A stretch of DNA of 64,000 nucleotides, taken from assembly GCA_030844895.1 (NCBI GenBank), contig CM061232.1, forward strand, positions 81,238,555-81,302,554. Reading direction: 5' to 3'. Of the stretch, positions 31,677 through 43,239 are shown in pieces. Positions within the stretch are counted from its first letter, which is position 1; every line of letters starts with the position of its first letter. Position numbers and translations under genes: made by a program. This stretch comes from Ambrosia x helenae (lineage: Eukaryota; Streptophyta; Magnoliopsida; Asterales; Asteraceae). The notes under the pieces were generated by a model. It was not told where the DNA came from. It saw only the letters and a program-made list of their open reading frames with translations, and did no database searches.

Positions 31677-32327
31677 CTAGGCTTCACGTATCTTATCAGG
31701 AAGATTAGAATGTATGGTAAGTTGTAAAGCTCGCACTCGTTTGTGTTTCGTTTCCTTACGACTGAGGGCATCAGCTACTACGTTAGCTTTCCCTAGATGA
31801 TACTTGATGGCACAGTCATAATCATTCAGAAACTCGACCCATCGACACTGTCGCATGTTCAGCTCCTTTTGATCGAATATGTGTTGGAGGCTCTTGTGGT
31901 CAGTGAAGATCGTACACTTCATCCCATAGAGATAATGCCTCCATATCTTTAGAGCAAAAACCACTGCTCCCAGTTCCAAGTCATGGGTGGTGTAATTCTT
32001 CTCATGAACCTTTAATTGACATGAGGCATACGCAATCACCTTATCACGCCGCATTAGCGCACACCCTAACCCTTGGATAGACGCATCACAATACACCACG
32101 AAGTCCTCTGTACCCTCAGGTAATGATAGTATAGGTGCACTGCAAAGTTTCACCTTTAATAATTGAAAAGTAGATTCTTGGGCATCTCCCCACTTGTAAG
32201 TAATACCCTTCTGTGTCAAGGCAATGACGGGTTGAGCGATCTTAGAGAATCCCTCAATGAATCTGCGATAATATTCCCCAAGACCAAGAAACTGGCGCAC
32301 CTCTATAGGAGTCTTAGAGCCTCCCAC
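31677..32327 (-). pseudogene. Tekay RT thumb and RNase H
   Basis: The frame opens in the RT connection (SKTPIEVRQFLGLGEYYRRF) and continues into RNase H: FVVYCDASIQGLGCALM (first Asp), HEKNYTTHDLELGAVVFAL (Glu), TIFTDHKSLQHIFDQKELN (Asp) and GKANVVADALSRK (Asp/His end). The catalytic set looks complete. It overlaps the preceding RT frame by ~25 bp in another phase, so one indel near 32315 separates them. Confidence 0.9.
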
Positions 32328-32877
32328 TTTTTAATAGCATCAATCTTGGCGGCATCGACATGTATTCCTGCCTCGTTAACCACATGTCCAAGAAATTGGA
32401 CTTCTCGAATCCAAAAGTCACATTTAGAGAATTTTGCACACAACTGCTCATTTCTCAAAAGTTCCAAGATCAGCTGCAGGTGTTGCTCGTGCTCTTCCCT
32501 GCTCTTGGAATAAATCAGTATGTCATCTATGAACACTATGACGAATTTGTCCAAATAGGGCTTGCACACCCAGTTCATTAGATCCATGAACACAGCCGGT
32601 GCATTAGCTAGCCTAAATGGCATCACCAAAAACTCATAATGCCCATAACGAGTTCCAAAGGCTATCTTCGCCACATCCTCCTCTCGGACTCTCAGCTGAT
32701 GGTATCTTGGCCTCAAGTCAATCTTAGAATAGAAGCTCGACCCTTGCAGCTGGTCGAACAAGTCATCAATACGAGGCAAAAGGTAGTGGTTCTTAACCGT
32801 CACTTTATTCAACTCCCGATAATCAATACACATGCGGAAACTTCCATCTTCTTCTTAACAAACCAAACTGGGTTTCC
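32303..32877 (-). pseudogene. Tekay reverse transcriptase
   Basis: CIDYRELNKVTVKNHYLLPR, DDLFDQLQGSSFYSKIDLR (motif A), LVMPFRLANAPAVFMDLMN (usual FGL-NAP-TF altered to FRLANAPAVF) and VIVFIDDILIYSKS (motif C, catalytic FIDD) identify the Ty3/gypsy RT palm. Upstream, GNPVWFVKKK follows a TAG where Trp is expected (about 32876), and a one-base loss shifts the frame before MCIDYRE. Motif A and the catalytic aspartates remain, so the damage is limited to a few sites. Confidence 0.9.
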
Positions 32878-33611
32878 CTATGGCGAAGAACTAGGTCTAA
32901 TAAAGCCCCTATCCAATAGCTCTTGGAGTTGGGTAGACAGTTCTTGAAGTTCGCCTGGTGCTAGGCGGTATGGTGCGCGTGCAAATGGAGCTGCTCCAGG
33001 TACAACATCAATTTGGAACTCCACTTGACGAACAGGTGGAAGTCCAGGTAGTTCCTCTGGGAAAACATCTGGGAAATCTCCGACTACTGGGATGTCCTCA
33101 ATCTTAGTTTCAGTTTCAGATCGAGTGTCAGATATGTTAGCCAAAATGGCTGGACTGCCCTTACGAATACACTTCTGGGCTTTCAAAAAGGGGATGATGC
33201 CCACCATGGCACCACCACGATCACCCTGTATAGATAAAATTTCTCCACATGGGAGGGGGACACGAAAAATCTTCTCCTGACAGAGAATTTTAGCCTGTTG
33301 CTTGGACAACCAGTACATGCCAACCACGAGATCAGGGTGATAGGTAAAAGGTCGATGGCAAACAATTGCCCATCTAGCTCGAGCTTACAGTCACGATGAA
33401 TATGGGTTACCTCAACAGGCTTCCCGTCAGCTAATTCTATAGTGTACTGGGTATCAAGAAGAGTAGGAACCATCCCTCGTTGTTTGCTAAGTATCGATGA
33501 CACAAAACTATAGTCCGTACCAGTATCATATAAAATAGAAGCAAGTGTGTCGTTCAAGGAACACGTACCTGTCATGACATTGTTATCAGTCCCAGCTTCC
33601 CTAGAGCCCAT
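32878..33611 (-). pseudogene. Tekay protease and protease-RT linker
   Basis: Two overlapping frames. The first (33611-33183) has the aspartic protease active site SILYDTGTDYSFVSSILSKQ, then DTQYTIELADGKPVE and FAIDLLPITL. After an indel near 33330 the second frame gives VGMYWLSKQQAKILC (usual G-M-D-W-L with Asp to Tyr), the linker with DFPDVFPEELPGLPPVRQVE, FQIDVVPGAAPFARAPYRLA and LDRGFIRPSSSP, which leads into RT. The DTG triad is present. Confidence 0.88.
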
Positions 33612-35229
33612 AATGCTCTTCCCCGATCCCCCTTGTTGTTGCTGTCGTTGTTGAAGGACTTATACCTCACACTATTCCACGTTCTCTTGCTATCACCAAA
33701 AGTAGACGATGAAGCACCATGCTTCGGAAAAGTACCATGCTCCAAAGCCTCATCAGTGAGTTTGCGAGTCAGGTGAAAGATTTGTAGGTGAGCTGCAGTG
33801 GCCAAGCCACGAATCTGAGGGACCCACCCTTTCGGCCTAAAGTTCGATCCGTTTGTAAGGTAGGTTAAATAGATTTGAGCCTATAGTAGCTATCTCCTGT
33901 AACTTGTTAGTGTAGGCGTCGATCTCAGACCCAACCGTCTTCAGATAACAAATTTCTAAATTTAATCACAGGGGTTACATTCTCCACCCAAGTATCCATA
34001 ACTCATCGAGTGTGTATGTAGCATACATTACCTCATCTTGCCTGGGGCAATTGCACATGGCCAAGACTTATACTATCGAAGCACTCAGACGGTCTCCTTC
34101 AGTTCCGTTGAAGTTATCGAGGTTTACAACCAATAAAATCCTTGCAAATACGATGGCAGGTTATTGTTGTGGCATGTGCGTTCAAGTAATAAGAAGCTTC
34201 AAATGTGGAAGTCATGGGAAAAGAATGATTTAGCAAAATAGATCTTTACCAGCTTGGAGAGATGTGAGGGCTTCAACCACCCTATTGTTGATCATAAGAA
34301 CTCAGTCATATCTAAGTTAACAAAGGGAAATGAATGAAAAGACAGGTAAGAAAAGGTAAAAGCCAATCGTCGCCACGCTCTGTCTAGGTAGTAAAGCCTT
34401 CATTCTCACTTTCCATGTGTTCGTCCTACTCAGGTTTTCCTTCCATCCCTCCTTCTTCCTTCTTTGCGGGTATCAGTGTTATATGGATCTCTTTGCGTAT
34501 AGTCTCCAAGTCCGGTCTTCTGTATGTCAGTTCAGTGGTCAGCTGCACCGCTCGTTCCTCCAATCGTGGCTGTCAGCCATTTGTAGGGTTCGTCTTCCCT
34601 TGAGATGTTGCACTACGTCGCAGGCTTTACATATCTCCCCAAGAGTGTGTGTAACAAGCCCCGGTCTAATGTGTTCCCATGAATCTACCATATACTTATG
34701 AGAAACAGGGATATGAAGTCATACGTCCGCCCGCTCGTACTAGGCGTAAGGTACTAAAGTAAGAAATAAAATCTATACGTGTAACCCAGTCTCGTCTAAG
34801 TTTCAAAATGAGAGTAAGGAATATCAAGTGACAAGGAGCAGGAACTAATTATCTCCTTGCTCATAAAAAAAAAAAGATAAGTCTCAACATTTGACTTTCT
34901 TCGAATTTGATTCGGTTTAATGGTACCACGTCATGCGCATCGTGCAGCTTCTTGTGTACGTGCGCCAGAACGCTCGCAAGGGCTTTCTCTCCTGTACAAT
35001 TGTTGTTTCCTCATCCACGAGGTTTGTTAGGATACTGGTGTAACCCTGGGTTCCCACCATTGATGTGTTCAGAATTAGGTCTAGAACTAGAAGATAACAT
35101 ATCTCCCGAAATCATATGTTGTAGATATATGTAGCTAAAAGCTAGTTGTGCACTTAAGTTGTGAGTGTACTTATGCTATGATGATTATAGACTAGACTCA
35201 ACATGCAGTCCTAGTTCACTATAACCAAT
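33612..35229 (-). pseudogene. Tekay gag and leader (strongly degraded)
   Basis: No gag frame survives. A plausible start is near 35103 on the minus strand (MLSSSSRPNSEHINGGNPG) about 130 bp after the PBS, but stops follow within 30 codons. A fragment at 33572-33805 (HLTRKLTDEALEHGTFPKHG, with S-TFGDSKRTWN) matches the end of gag before the zinc knuckle region. Plus-strand ORFs in this interval are shadows without similarity. Confidence 0.65.
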
Positions 35230-35242
35230 GGCTCTGATACCA
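35230..35242 (-). promoter_or_regulatory. Tekay primer-binding site (initiator tRNA-Met)
   Basis: On the minus strand TGGTATCAGAGCC lies three bases beyond the LTR end GTGTGACA. This is the standard site complementary to the 3' end of plant initiator methionyl-tRNA. Confidence 0.93.
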
Positions 35243-35245
35243 ATC

Positions 35246-38106
35246 TGTCACACCCTCAAATTTCCACTGTGGAGTTTATACCGCGAGGCGCAAGACATAC
35301 CAGGATCCCATAGCTGTAAGTCATATGAACGAACTATAAATGCCCAAACCATTTAGTTCGTTTTCAAAAACCAAGTATAGTTAAGCTGCGAAAGCGTAAA
35401 CCAAGTTTAAACCTTTTTAAAACCATGCGCAAAACAACGCACCCAAGATAAAACCATATGAAAGAAAACAAAAAAGCATGATATATAATTTAGGTGTATT
35501 CCCAAAACCCCAAATGCAGTGAAGTGTGTAGTGCTTTCTAATCGTGGCACCGGAAGCTAACTACCTGTAAAAGCATGTATATCGTGGGTCAACAAACAAT
35601 GTTGGTGAGTTCACTAACTAAAGAAGATGAGTAAGTAAACGCGCAGTTTCCAAAACCACGTAACCAAGTAAAAGTGTAAGTAAATAAGTTGGTTCCAAAA
35701 ACCGTGTAACCACTAGTTCATCGCATGCCAAGGGTAGCTAACCCATTCATGATAAATAACACCGATATACCGAACTGCTAATGTACGTGTTGTCACAAAT
35801 GTGAGCAGTTTGCCTTGCATCATTGCCTATCAACAATGATAATCTGTTAAGTTATAGTTCACTCCCGCACTCCCCCGAGCCGGTGTGAGGTTTGTCAGAC
35901 CTAATAGCGCTATCAACTAATGACCCGCTTGCCATAACCCGACAACTCATTTGGTATGTGAATGACTTACAGTGATAGTGTTGGTTTAGTTCATCAAGGA
36001 CAAAGTTTGCGAACTAGAAAAACCTGACCCACACAAGGAGTCAAAACCCAACCCACACAAGGAGTCATAGTATCTCAAAACCCGGGATATGTAGTAGTCC
36101 CCAAACCGGACTAGAAAATAGTAGTCCCAAACCGGACTAGAAAAATTAAGTACGTTGTCTCAAACCCGAGACACATGCTTTTGAGAAAAGAGTAGTGAAA
36201 CTCACCTTAGTATGTAAGAAAATAAATCCAAACTCCAAAGTAGGGTGTGCTACCGACTCCCTAGTTCATGTGTCACTAAGTGAGTATATGTGTAATACCA
36301 TTACACCATATAACCCGTTTGTCCAAGACGTTTAAATGTTCAAAATCGTGTAAGTGACACCTAGTGATTCTACATGCATAAGTAAACCCTACGGACCTGT
36401 TTGTGAATATGTTGGTTATCATTAGTTTTGCACTTCATATGCATCTCATATAACTGTCCATTCAGTTATATGTCAAATGCATACCACATAGGTCTCCAAT
36501 TAGTCACATAAACACATAATACACAATCTGCGTTTTTAGGACAGATTATGCGCCATGAAAACTAATTTATTTAAAATACCTAACCAATGAATTAAACTCC
36601 CAAATTTTTACTGAATAATCTTTGGTGTTTGCTTGTTAACCCATATTTTTTTTTTGTCTAAAAACAAAACACAAGAATTATGAAAAATCGTACATCACAG
36701 ATATGTCCAGAAACTACACACAACAGATCAGTTTAGTAGGAAAATTCCCAAAAATCGTCTATTCATCCAAACGGGATGAATCTACTTGGAAACTCCTAGT
36801 TATTCCAATGTTAACCTACTGTCCAAATTTCATAGCTCAATTCCTTGTAAAACTCAAGTTATGATTGTCTAAAGTTGTCTCAGTTTGTTAATCTGAAAAT
36901 CTGATATGACCTTTATTCAAAACAAATTCCAAAAACATATCAAACGACATCCAAATCAGATGATTTTACCCATTCTAAAAAGCAAAGACCATGTAAAATC
37001 CATTCATATAAAGAATCAATCAAAATAAATATCTTAAGGTCACGTAACAGACCCTACAAATTGACATTCAGATTCTGTCCAGATTCTAATCATGCAATAT
37101 TATCAATTATATCAAACCCTAGTTGTATATTATCAATAAATAACACTTAATAATCATCATATAACATTAATAAGAGCCACATCTGATCAAAACCCTAATG
37201 ATACATCATAAACATCATCATTCATAACCCCTAGAAGTCTAAAACATCAAGAACATGCATAACCATGCAACCTATCAATTACTAATCGCATAAGATTATA
37301 TTTAACCCATTCAATCTTTATAAACCTCATGTTTTAATCTTTATGAAAATGTTTCAGACCTGGAAGAACTTAGTTATAAGGTTTTATAACATATTAAAGA
37401 AGATTAAAACACAAGAGATTGAAGATTATACCGCAAGCTCTTCAAAACAATCAACCGAATGCTCTTGAAGCTTCCCGATCGATGTTCTTGGGCCTTAGCA
37501 GGTGTCTAGGGGTTAATATTTCGTAATAGGGTAGTGGGGGCGATTAGGGTTTGAGTTTAGGAAATACAAGAGGCTTAAGGTTGCTTAAATAGTAGTTTAA
37601 GGCGGTTTGGGCTCGTCAGGCCTCCGTGAGCGGCCGCGCGGAGCCTGTGAGCGGCCGCTCACAGCTCGCTCCGGGTGACCTGCTTCGTTGCACAGCCTGT
37701 TTCCTTCGATGTTTTCGCTATTTTGGACCATAACAAGTGTAACCCCATGTGTTAAGACCCCAACCATCCTAATGGTCCATCCATTATGGTTTTTATTAAC
37801 GTATTCGGTTTAATTTCACGTAATCACATACAATTTGCACATAGTTTCACAGAGTATCATAAAAGCACGTAATTGCAATCAATCTCAACCAAGTTAATTC
37901 ACAATTATTTAACTTCATGGTTCACCAACATCCGAGGTTCACTAATCTTGTATACAGTCTGGTAATTCCCCGAATTACCACTTCATGCAGTTATTAACCT
38001 ATAACTGTGCAACGTGTGTCCTATCTAGCTAACCCTAGTTAAGTAGAATGCAAGGAATGTAACTAGAGTTTAGTTAAAGTGAGAACCTGAAATTGCGGGT
38101 ATCACA
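35246..38106 (-). repeat. Tekay middle LTR (2861 bp)
   Basis: It starts TGTCACACCCTC and ends GGGTATCACA on the plus strand. It has the PBS on its left and a PPT plus integrase on its right, so it faces internal sequence on both sides and no TSD flanks it. It closely resembles 27211-30098, with scattered substitutions and small indels. Its 20-bp palindrome is at 37645-37664. Confidence 0.93.
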
Positions 38107-38234
38107 TCATCCCAAAGTTGAAAGGAATTTCGTCCCGAAATTCAGTAAGTAAACAGTAAAGCCAGCTTAATAATTTGTGCTTGGTTCCTGGATGTCACAT
38201 CATCCCCAAGTTGAAAGGAATTTTGCCCCAATAT

Positions 38235-38770
38235 TCACTTTGAGAGAGCTGCTTTATGTTTAGTGTTTGATCTATGCATGGGTTCAGGTTCAGTAAAGAG
38301 GTGTGGATATTTGAGCCGCATTTGATCTCTGCGCTCCCACGTATATTCTGGTCCTAGACGGGAATTCCATTGTACCTTAACAATAGGTATAGTGTTTTGT
38401 TTGAGTTTCTTGACGCCCCGCTCAAGAATCTCCACTGTTTCTTCCATGAACCTTAGCCTATCGTCCACCTGGATCTCCTCTAGTGGCACCATCAGTGTTG
38501 TATCAAACAAGCATTTCTTTAGATTCGATGCGATACGTGGGATACATCGTGTACTGAGTTTATTAAGCGAGTTTAAATTGTAAGCTAACGGACCAATCCC
38601 TTCGACAATCTCGAATGGTCCAATGTATCGCGGGTTCAACTTACCCCGTTTTCCAAAGCGTATCACCCCCTTCCAAGGTGACACCTTCAATAGAACCTTG
38701 TCCCCAACCTGGAACTCCAAAGGTTTCCTACGCTTATCAGCGTAACTTTTCTGTCGATCACAAGCAGCAC
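38235..38770 (-). pseudogene. Second Tekay integrase C-terminus (duplicate fragment)
   Basis: From DRQKSYADKRRKPLEFQVGD to the chromodomain tail it is nearly the same as 30227-30937, with a handful of replacements (for example EETVEILERG for EEPVEILERG). The upstream coding stops at 38770, where the sequence switches to LTR at a shared CCATCCA. An apparent start codon (MDGAAC) is created by the junction and is not a real initiator. Confidence 0.92.
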
Positions 38771-39099
38771 CATCCAATATGGTTTTATTAACGTATTAGG
38801 TTTACGTTCACGTAATCACATACAGTTTGCACATAGTTTCACAGAGTATCATAAAAGCACGTAATTGCAATCAATCTCAACCAAATTAATTCACAATTAT
38901 TTAACTTCATGGTTCACCAACGTCCGAGGTTCACTAATCATGTATACAGTCTGGTAATTCCCCGAATTATCAATTCATGCAGTTATTAACCTATAACTGT
39001 GCAACGTGTGTCCTATCTAACTAACCCTAGTTAAGTTGAATGCAAGGAATGTAACTAGAGTTTAGTTAAAGTGAGAACCTGAATTTGCGGGGTATCACA
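38770..39099 (-). repeat. Truncated Tekay LTR (first 330 bp of U3)
   Basis: It matches the plus-strand right end of the other two LTRs (compare 29768-30098 and 37778-38106) and ends GGGGTATCACA, next to AAGTC, the outer target duplication. The rest of this LTR and the internal region behind it were deleted. Confidence 0.92.
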
Positions 39100-39104
39100 A
39101 AGTC

Positions 39105-40444
39105 CATGCTGGTAGGCTGTATGGAGCCACGAGTGATTGTGACTGACATTGACTTTGCGCTAATGAAAGCGTGTGATCAGATTTTCCCAAATGCGTACAA
39201 GTATCTCTGCCAGTTTCATATTTCGCAGAATATCAATAGGAACAACAAGAAGAAATTCACGGATAAGGAGTGGAAGGAATTTCTTCCAATGTTTTGGACA
39301 CTATGTGAGTCTCCGACTGAAGCCATATACAAATATAATTTGGGAAAATTTCAGTCATATCTGGAAAAGATTGGTCGTCAACGTGAGTACTTTTACATAA
39401 TTACATACATACTTGTTTACATACACATCTAGCAAGTTATGGTTATTTTTTTAGAGGTTTTTTACTACACGATGAATAGCTGGTTGGACCGGTACCGTCA
39501 AAAAAGTTTGTGGCTGCATGGACTAACGAAACGCTAAACTTCTGCCATACCACAACTAACAGAGTTGAGGGCATGCATGCGCAAATAAAAAGTTACCTTC
39601 CAGGCAATCGCAACTCGTTGTCGAAAATGGTGAAGTTCGTCGATCACATGGTTGATAAGGAACATAGAGACATTAAAAAAGGTTTTGAAGACAGTCTTAG
39701 AAAAACAATGAACCACCATAAGGAAAAGGCAATGCTTGATAAGTTACTTTGGAAGATTAGCAAGCATGCTCTTGAGCTTCTATACCTTGAGATACGACGT
39801 TTGGAAACTTCCTTGCGCCGTTTCCGTAACAGTTGTGGATGCCAGCTTTTTAAAAGTTGTGGTTTGCCATGTGCATGTCGTCTCGAGCAGTTAGAAGATG
39901 ATGGTAATTAATACTAGTGAACCATATGATTTTGTTACATAATTTATTACATAATTTATCTTTATAACACATGTTATCGTTTTCAGGCCAGGAAATCCAC
40001 TTTTTCTCGACAGACGTGTTCTGAAGGAAGCTTGACTTCAAACCTGTGAAGATTGGTTCAGACGATCTAAATGTAGAGGTCGAGTAGGCAAAATTAAAGG
40101 AAAAAGTTGACACAAAACCAATTTTCGCCCAATTAAACTACCTGGAAAGATTTGCACAAATCATCACAAGCAACTAATCCCCCAAAAAACCGCCTGTTGT
40201 GCAAAAGAAAACTCGTGGTCGTCCAACCAAGAAGCAACAAGAAAACAAGAGGGAAGAATCTGCGAGAAAGAGCTTGCATATGCCGGATGAAGAAAGTGGG
40301 TGCAACCGGTCGTTTAGCTATCCCCGGCACAACTCTTTCATACCATCACAGAAGGAGCTCGTACGACCTTCCCAGTTTGAGCCTTGCGCTCCTTACGAGC
40401 TTTACGGTAACAGCTCTTACATACCGTAAATGTCCCAGGAGGAC
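39105..40444 (+). pseudogene. MULE transposase, 3' part (catalytic Asp/Glu, SWIM finger)
   Basis: Coding resumes with CMEPRVIVTDIDFALMKACD (second catalytic Asp at 39145-39147) and YLCQFHISQNI. An intron with GTGAGT...TTTTTTAG spans 39383-39454. The next exon has TTNRVEGMHAQIKSYL (catalytic Glu at 39567-39569) and the SWIM zinc-finger region CGCQLFKSCGLPCACRL, in which the final His of C-x-H is Cys. A second intron spans 39904-39986. The last exon decays (stops near 40030 and 40086) but shows an AT-hook-like KKTRGRPTKKQQ and the conserved S-FIPSQ tail. It is the DNA-cleaving enzyme of a Mutator-like element. Terminal inverted repeats were not found. Confidence 0.85.
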
Positions 40445-41137
40445 ACACAGTAGGACAAATTATATTTCCTGTTGATGCCGCCGACAAAAAGGTCAGAGCT
40501 GTTAACAAGCGAATTTGGGCATCAAATTCCATCTGTGTTTCACCCATATATATCCGAAATAACGAATGTGAAACCAGATGGTCATTGTGGGTTTCGATCG
40601 GTAGCTGTGGGGTTAGGGTCAGAACAAAATATGTATTCATTTATCCAGCGCCAAATTCTACTCGAGTTGCGCCATAACGAACAGGTGTGGAGGAGAATCT
40701 TTGATCTGGAACAAGAAGGACATTATAATAATCTCTACAAGAGTATAGAATTTAAAGGGGTGGGACCAGCCCCAAAACCGAAGTGGATGACAATGCCAGA
40801 AGTAGGATTTCACGTTGCACAGATGTGGGGTGTTGTTTTTCATACACTCGACATTCGTGGCGATGATACAGTTTTTCCTTTATTTTTAGGCCCAAGAGCT
40901 TCTGAACAACCTCTTCAAAAGGTAGTAATTTGCTTCGTGGGTGGGAACCATTACATCCACTTAAAGAGTGAAGGATCATATCCAATGCCTCCCCCGAATG
41001 CAACTTGGACTTATAATAGAAATGAAGATGTCGAGCAATGGGAAACTTTATACGAGGATCAAATCAATGCGTACAAAGAAGTAGTTTACCCGAAGCCCGA
41101 TCCCAATATAAATTTGGAAGTACATGATATAGATTAG
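40445..41137 (+). pseudogene. OTU-domain cysteine protease fused to the MULE transposase
   Basis: This lies in the same frame as the transposase tail (40199-40429), separated by a TAA at 40427 and a TAG near 40451, so it was probably one polypeptide. It then runs open to 41137. It shows ITNVKPDGHCGFRSVAVGLG (OTU Asp/Cys motif; Cys39 of the frame starting at 40472), a middle region ending KWMTMPEVGFHVAQMWGVV, and VVICFVGGNHYIHLK with the catalytic His. OTU proteases remove ubiquitin or related modifiers. OTU domains following MULE transposases are known in plants as uncharacterised proteins. The catalytic Cys and His are present, but the two stops separate it from the transposase. Confidence 0.82.
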
Positions 41138-41308
41138 ATATGTAAAATTTGTAAAAATATTAAAAATTGTATTGATTAGTTCATGTATTACGTACACTAA
41201 AGAATTGTTTGAGAATATATTTTCGATCTTTTCACGCCTTTTGTGTTCCTTTTGAGATACAATGGCAGTTATGTCTTCATATTCTTTGTTTCGTACCAAA
41301 TCATCTGT
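41138..41308. other. Spacer after the MULE-OTU gene
   Basis: AT-rich sequence with no gene. It may hold the 3' UTR of the MULE-OTU transcript. Confidence 0.5.
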
Positions 41309-42340
41309 GGTAGTGTTTGCTTGAGAACCTAATTCAGATTTATCCAACTCGAAATAGAAGTGTTTGCTCTCATAGTAGTTATGAGCAATAACAGGCTGAA
41401 TTTGGTCTTCAGATCAAAAGATCCATAACTGAACAAGTGTTTTGTCATCCATATGAGGGGTTTATCTGAGCTTCAATGCCTTACCTTAGTTTCTCTAGTA
41501 ACGATTTCTGTACGTTGCCCATGTTCCCCGACTTTGTTAAACATGTTCTGTCTGGCCGAAATAATCAAATTGAAGTGTTTTTTGTCGAGCCTGCATTTCA
41601 TGGAAAGGTTAGCCAGGTGTTTGTCAAAAAAAATTGTACTATGCATTCTCACACAATGTCCAATAGCTGAATTTTACTTGCTTGCAAGAAAAGAATACTG
41701 AACTTCCACTTACTCTCTTTAGTTCTCAATCTCTTAAACATCTCACTTTGAATGGGTGTAGTTACCGTTACATATATCCCATCATGACCCCACCTACTTG
41801 GGAGCTGCCAACAATAGCAACATTGATACTCCATAGTGTCAAATTGCATGACAATGGTTCTTGTCTTTTCTCCCACTTTACAAACTTGAAGAATCTCACC
41901 ATAAAGAATTGCAGTATGATGGGCTTGGATACATCTAATTTCAATATGGACTTCAATATATCTCATCCTGGACTATCTAGCCTAACACTTGAATATGGCT
42001 GTAATGGTGTCAATGTGGTAGCGTTTGCCTGAGAACCTAATTCAGATTTATCCAACTCGAAATAGAAGAATTTGCTCTCATAGTAGTTATGAGCAATAAT
42101 AGGCTGAATTTGGTCTTCAGATCAAAACATTCATAACTGAATAAGTGTTTTGTCATCCAGATGGGGGGGGGGGGGTGGTTTATCTGGTCTTCAATGCCTT
42201 ACCTTAGTTTCTCTAGTAACGATTTTCGTACGTTTCCCAAGTTCTCTGACTTTGTTAAACATGTTCCGTCTGGTCGAAATACCAACACAAATCCTAACAC
42301 CCCACCCAACTAGATGTTCGGGTTCATTCCCCTGATCCAT
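41309..42340 (+). pseudogene. F-box/LRR (FBD-type) gene fragment with internal duplication
   Basis: One frame reads PYLSFSSNDFCTLPMFPDFV, KHVLSGRNNQIEVFFVEPAF and HGKVSQVFVKKN. After a shift near 41690 another reads ELPLTLFSSQSLKHLTLNGC, WELPTIATLILHSVKLHD and NLKNLTIKNCSMMG. Together these are leucine-rich repeats of plant F-box/LRR proteins that act as substrate receptors of SCF ubiquitin ligases. The F-box itself is not present. A 255-265-bp segment is repeated (41309-41563 and 42017-42281, offset 708), including non-coding and LRR sequence, with a G14 run in the second copy. It is a non-functional gene relic, possibly carried by an unidentified element. Confidence 0.75.
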
Positions 42341-43239
42341 CGCGCCTCGCTATGGCCATAACAAGGTGCTTAGTGTTTACTTTTCGAGACTTTCATGCAA
42401 CCTTGTACTTACTTTTTTTTTGGCCGGGGGGGGGGGGGATAGACCGAGCTTATAATTTCATAAATCAGAGTTCAAAAGTTGAACAAGTATGTGGTTGAAC
42501 AAAATGACATCAGTCCTGAACGTCATTATGAGATTTGCTTATGGTGATTGAACATATTCACTAACATTTCATGGAGTTCACTTAATCCAAAAACTCGGCA
42601 CGATGACTGTGGTTGATGCAGAATATATAGTAATGACATTTGATGTTCATCTGTAATCAACTATATACCACCTTAAATCAATGGTCATTAAATTTCATCA
42701 ATACTATTGCAGTACAGTAGTAGATGCAATGGTGGATAATGATAAAAGACTCAGAAAATCATGGGTTCGATTCTTGAGCCAAAATGTAAGAGGCTGAGAC
42801 GACAAAATAGTATAGTTGGCATGAAGAAACAAAGAAGAGAAAAAGGACAAAAGTGTATCAATCAACACACAAAGAATAATTAGGTTATGATATTGGATCT
42901 TACACGTCGATCGAAGCTTCTGCCAACTTTCATTTGCCCATTCAATCACATAATTTAAATATTTCTTGAAAATACTAGCTATTTAGAAACGTGTGAGATA
43001 ATATTATGAGTGAATCACTTTTTGGATGTAAATGGCCAGTTTAACAAGCTTAAGAATATAAAGAAAAAAAACAAAGGAAGACGTGTATGATGTAAATGGT
43101 AAATTTGAAAAGAGATATTTAATGTTAAGATCTGCTAAATGTTAAGATCTGCTTTTGTATACATATTTAATGTAAAGATCTGCTAATTAAGACCTTTAGC
43201 TTATCGCTGCTAATGTGTTGGATAAGTTTTTAGTTTTAC
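42341..43239. other. Intergenic, no recognisable gene
   Basis: AT-rich sequence with a G-rich run (about 42424-42438) and a small tandem repeat AATGTTAAGATCTGCT near 43120-43185. I see no coding capacity. Confidence 0.6.

Larger units (their letters stand above)
27211..39099 (-). mobile_element. Tekay-lineage chromovirus complex with three LTR copies, single TSD AAGTC
   Basis: Read on the minus strand: truncated LTR start (39099-38770), integrase end and PPT (38769-38107), full LTR (38106-35246), PBS, gag, protease, RT, RNase H, integrase with chromodomain, PPT, full LTR (30098-27211). AAGTC flanks the outer ends only (27206-27210, 39100-39104), so the whole complex descends from one insertion into the MULE. 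The middle LTR serves as 3' LTR of the right fragment and 5' LTR of the left element, the product of unequal recombination between LTRs. A later deletion fused integrase to the outer LTR at a CCATCCA microhomology (38770-38776). All genes carry stops or shifts. Confidence 0.92.

Noticed and set aside
34012..35134. Several short plus-strand ORFs
   Set aside because: They lie opposite the degraded Tekay gag and leader and show no domain.
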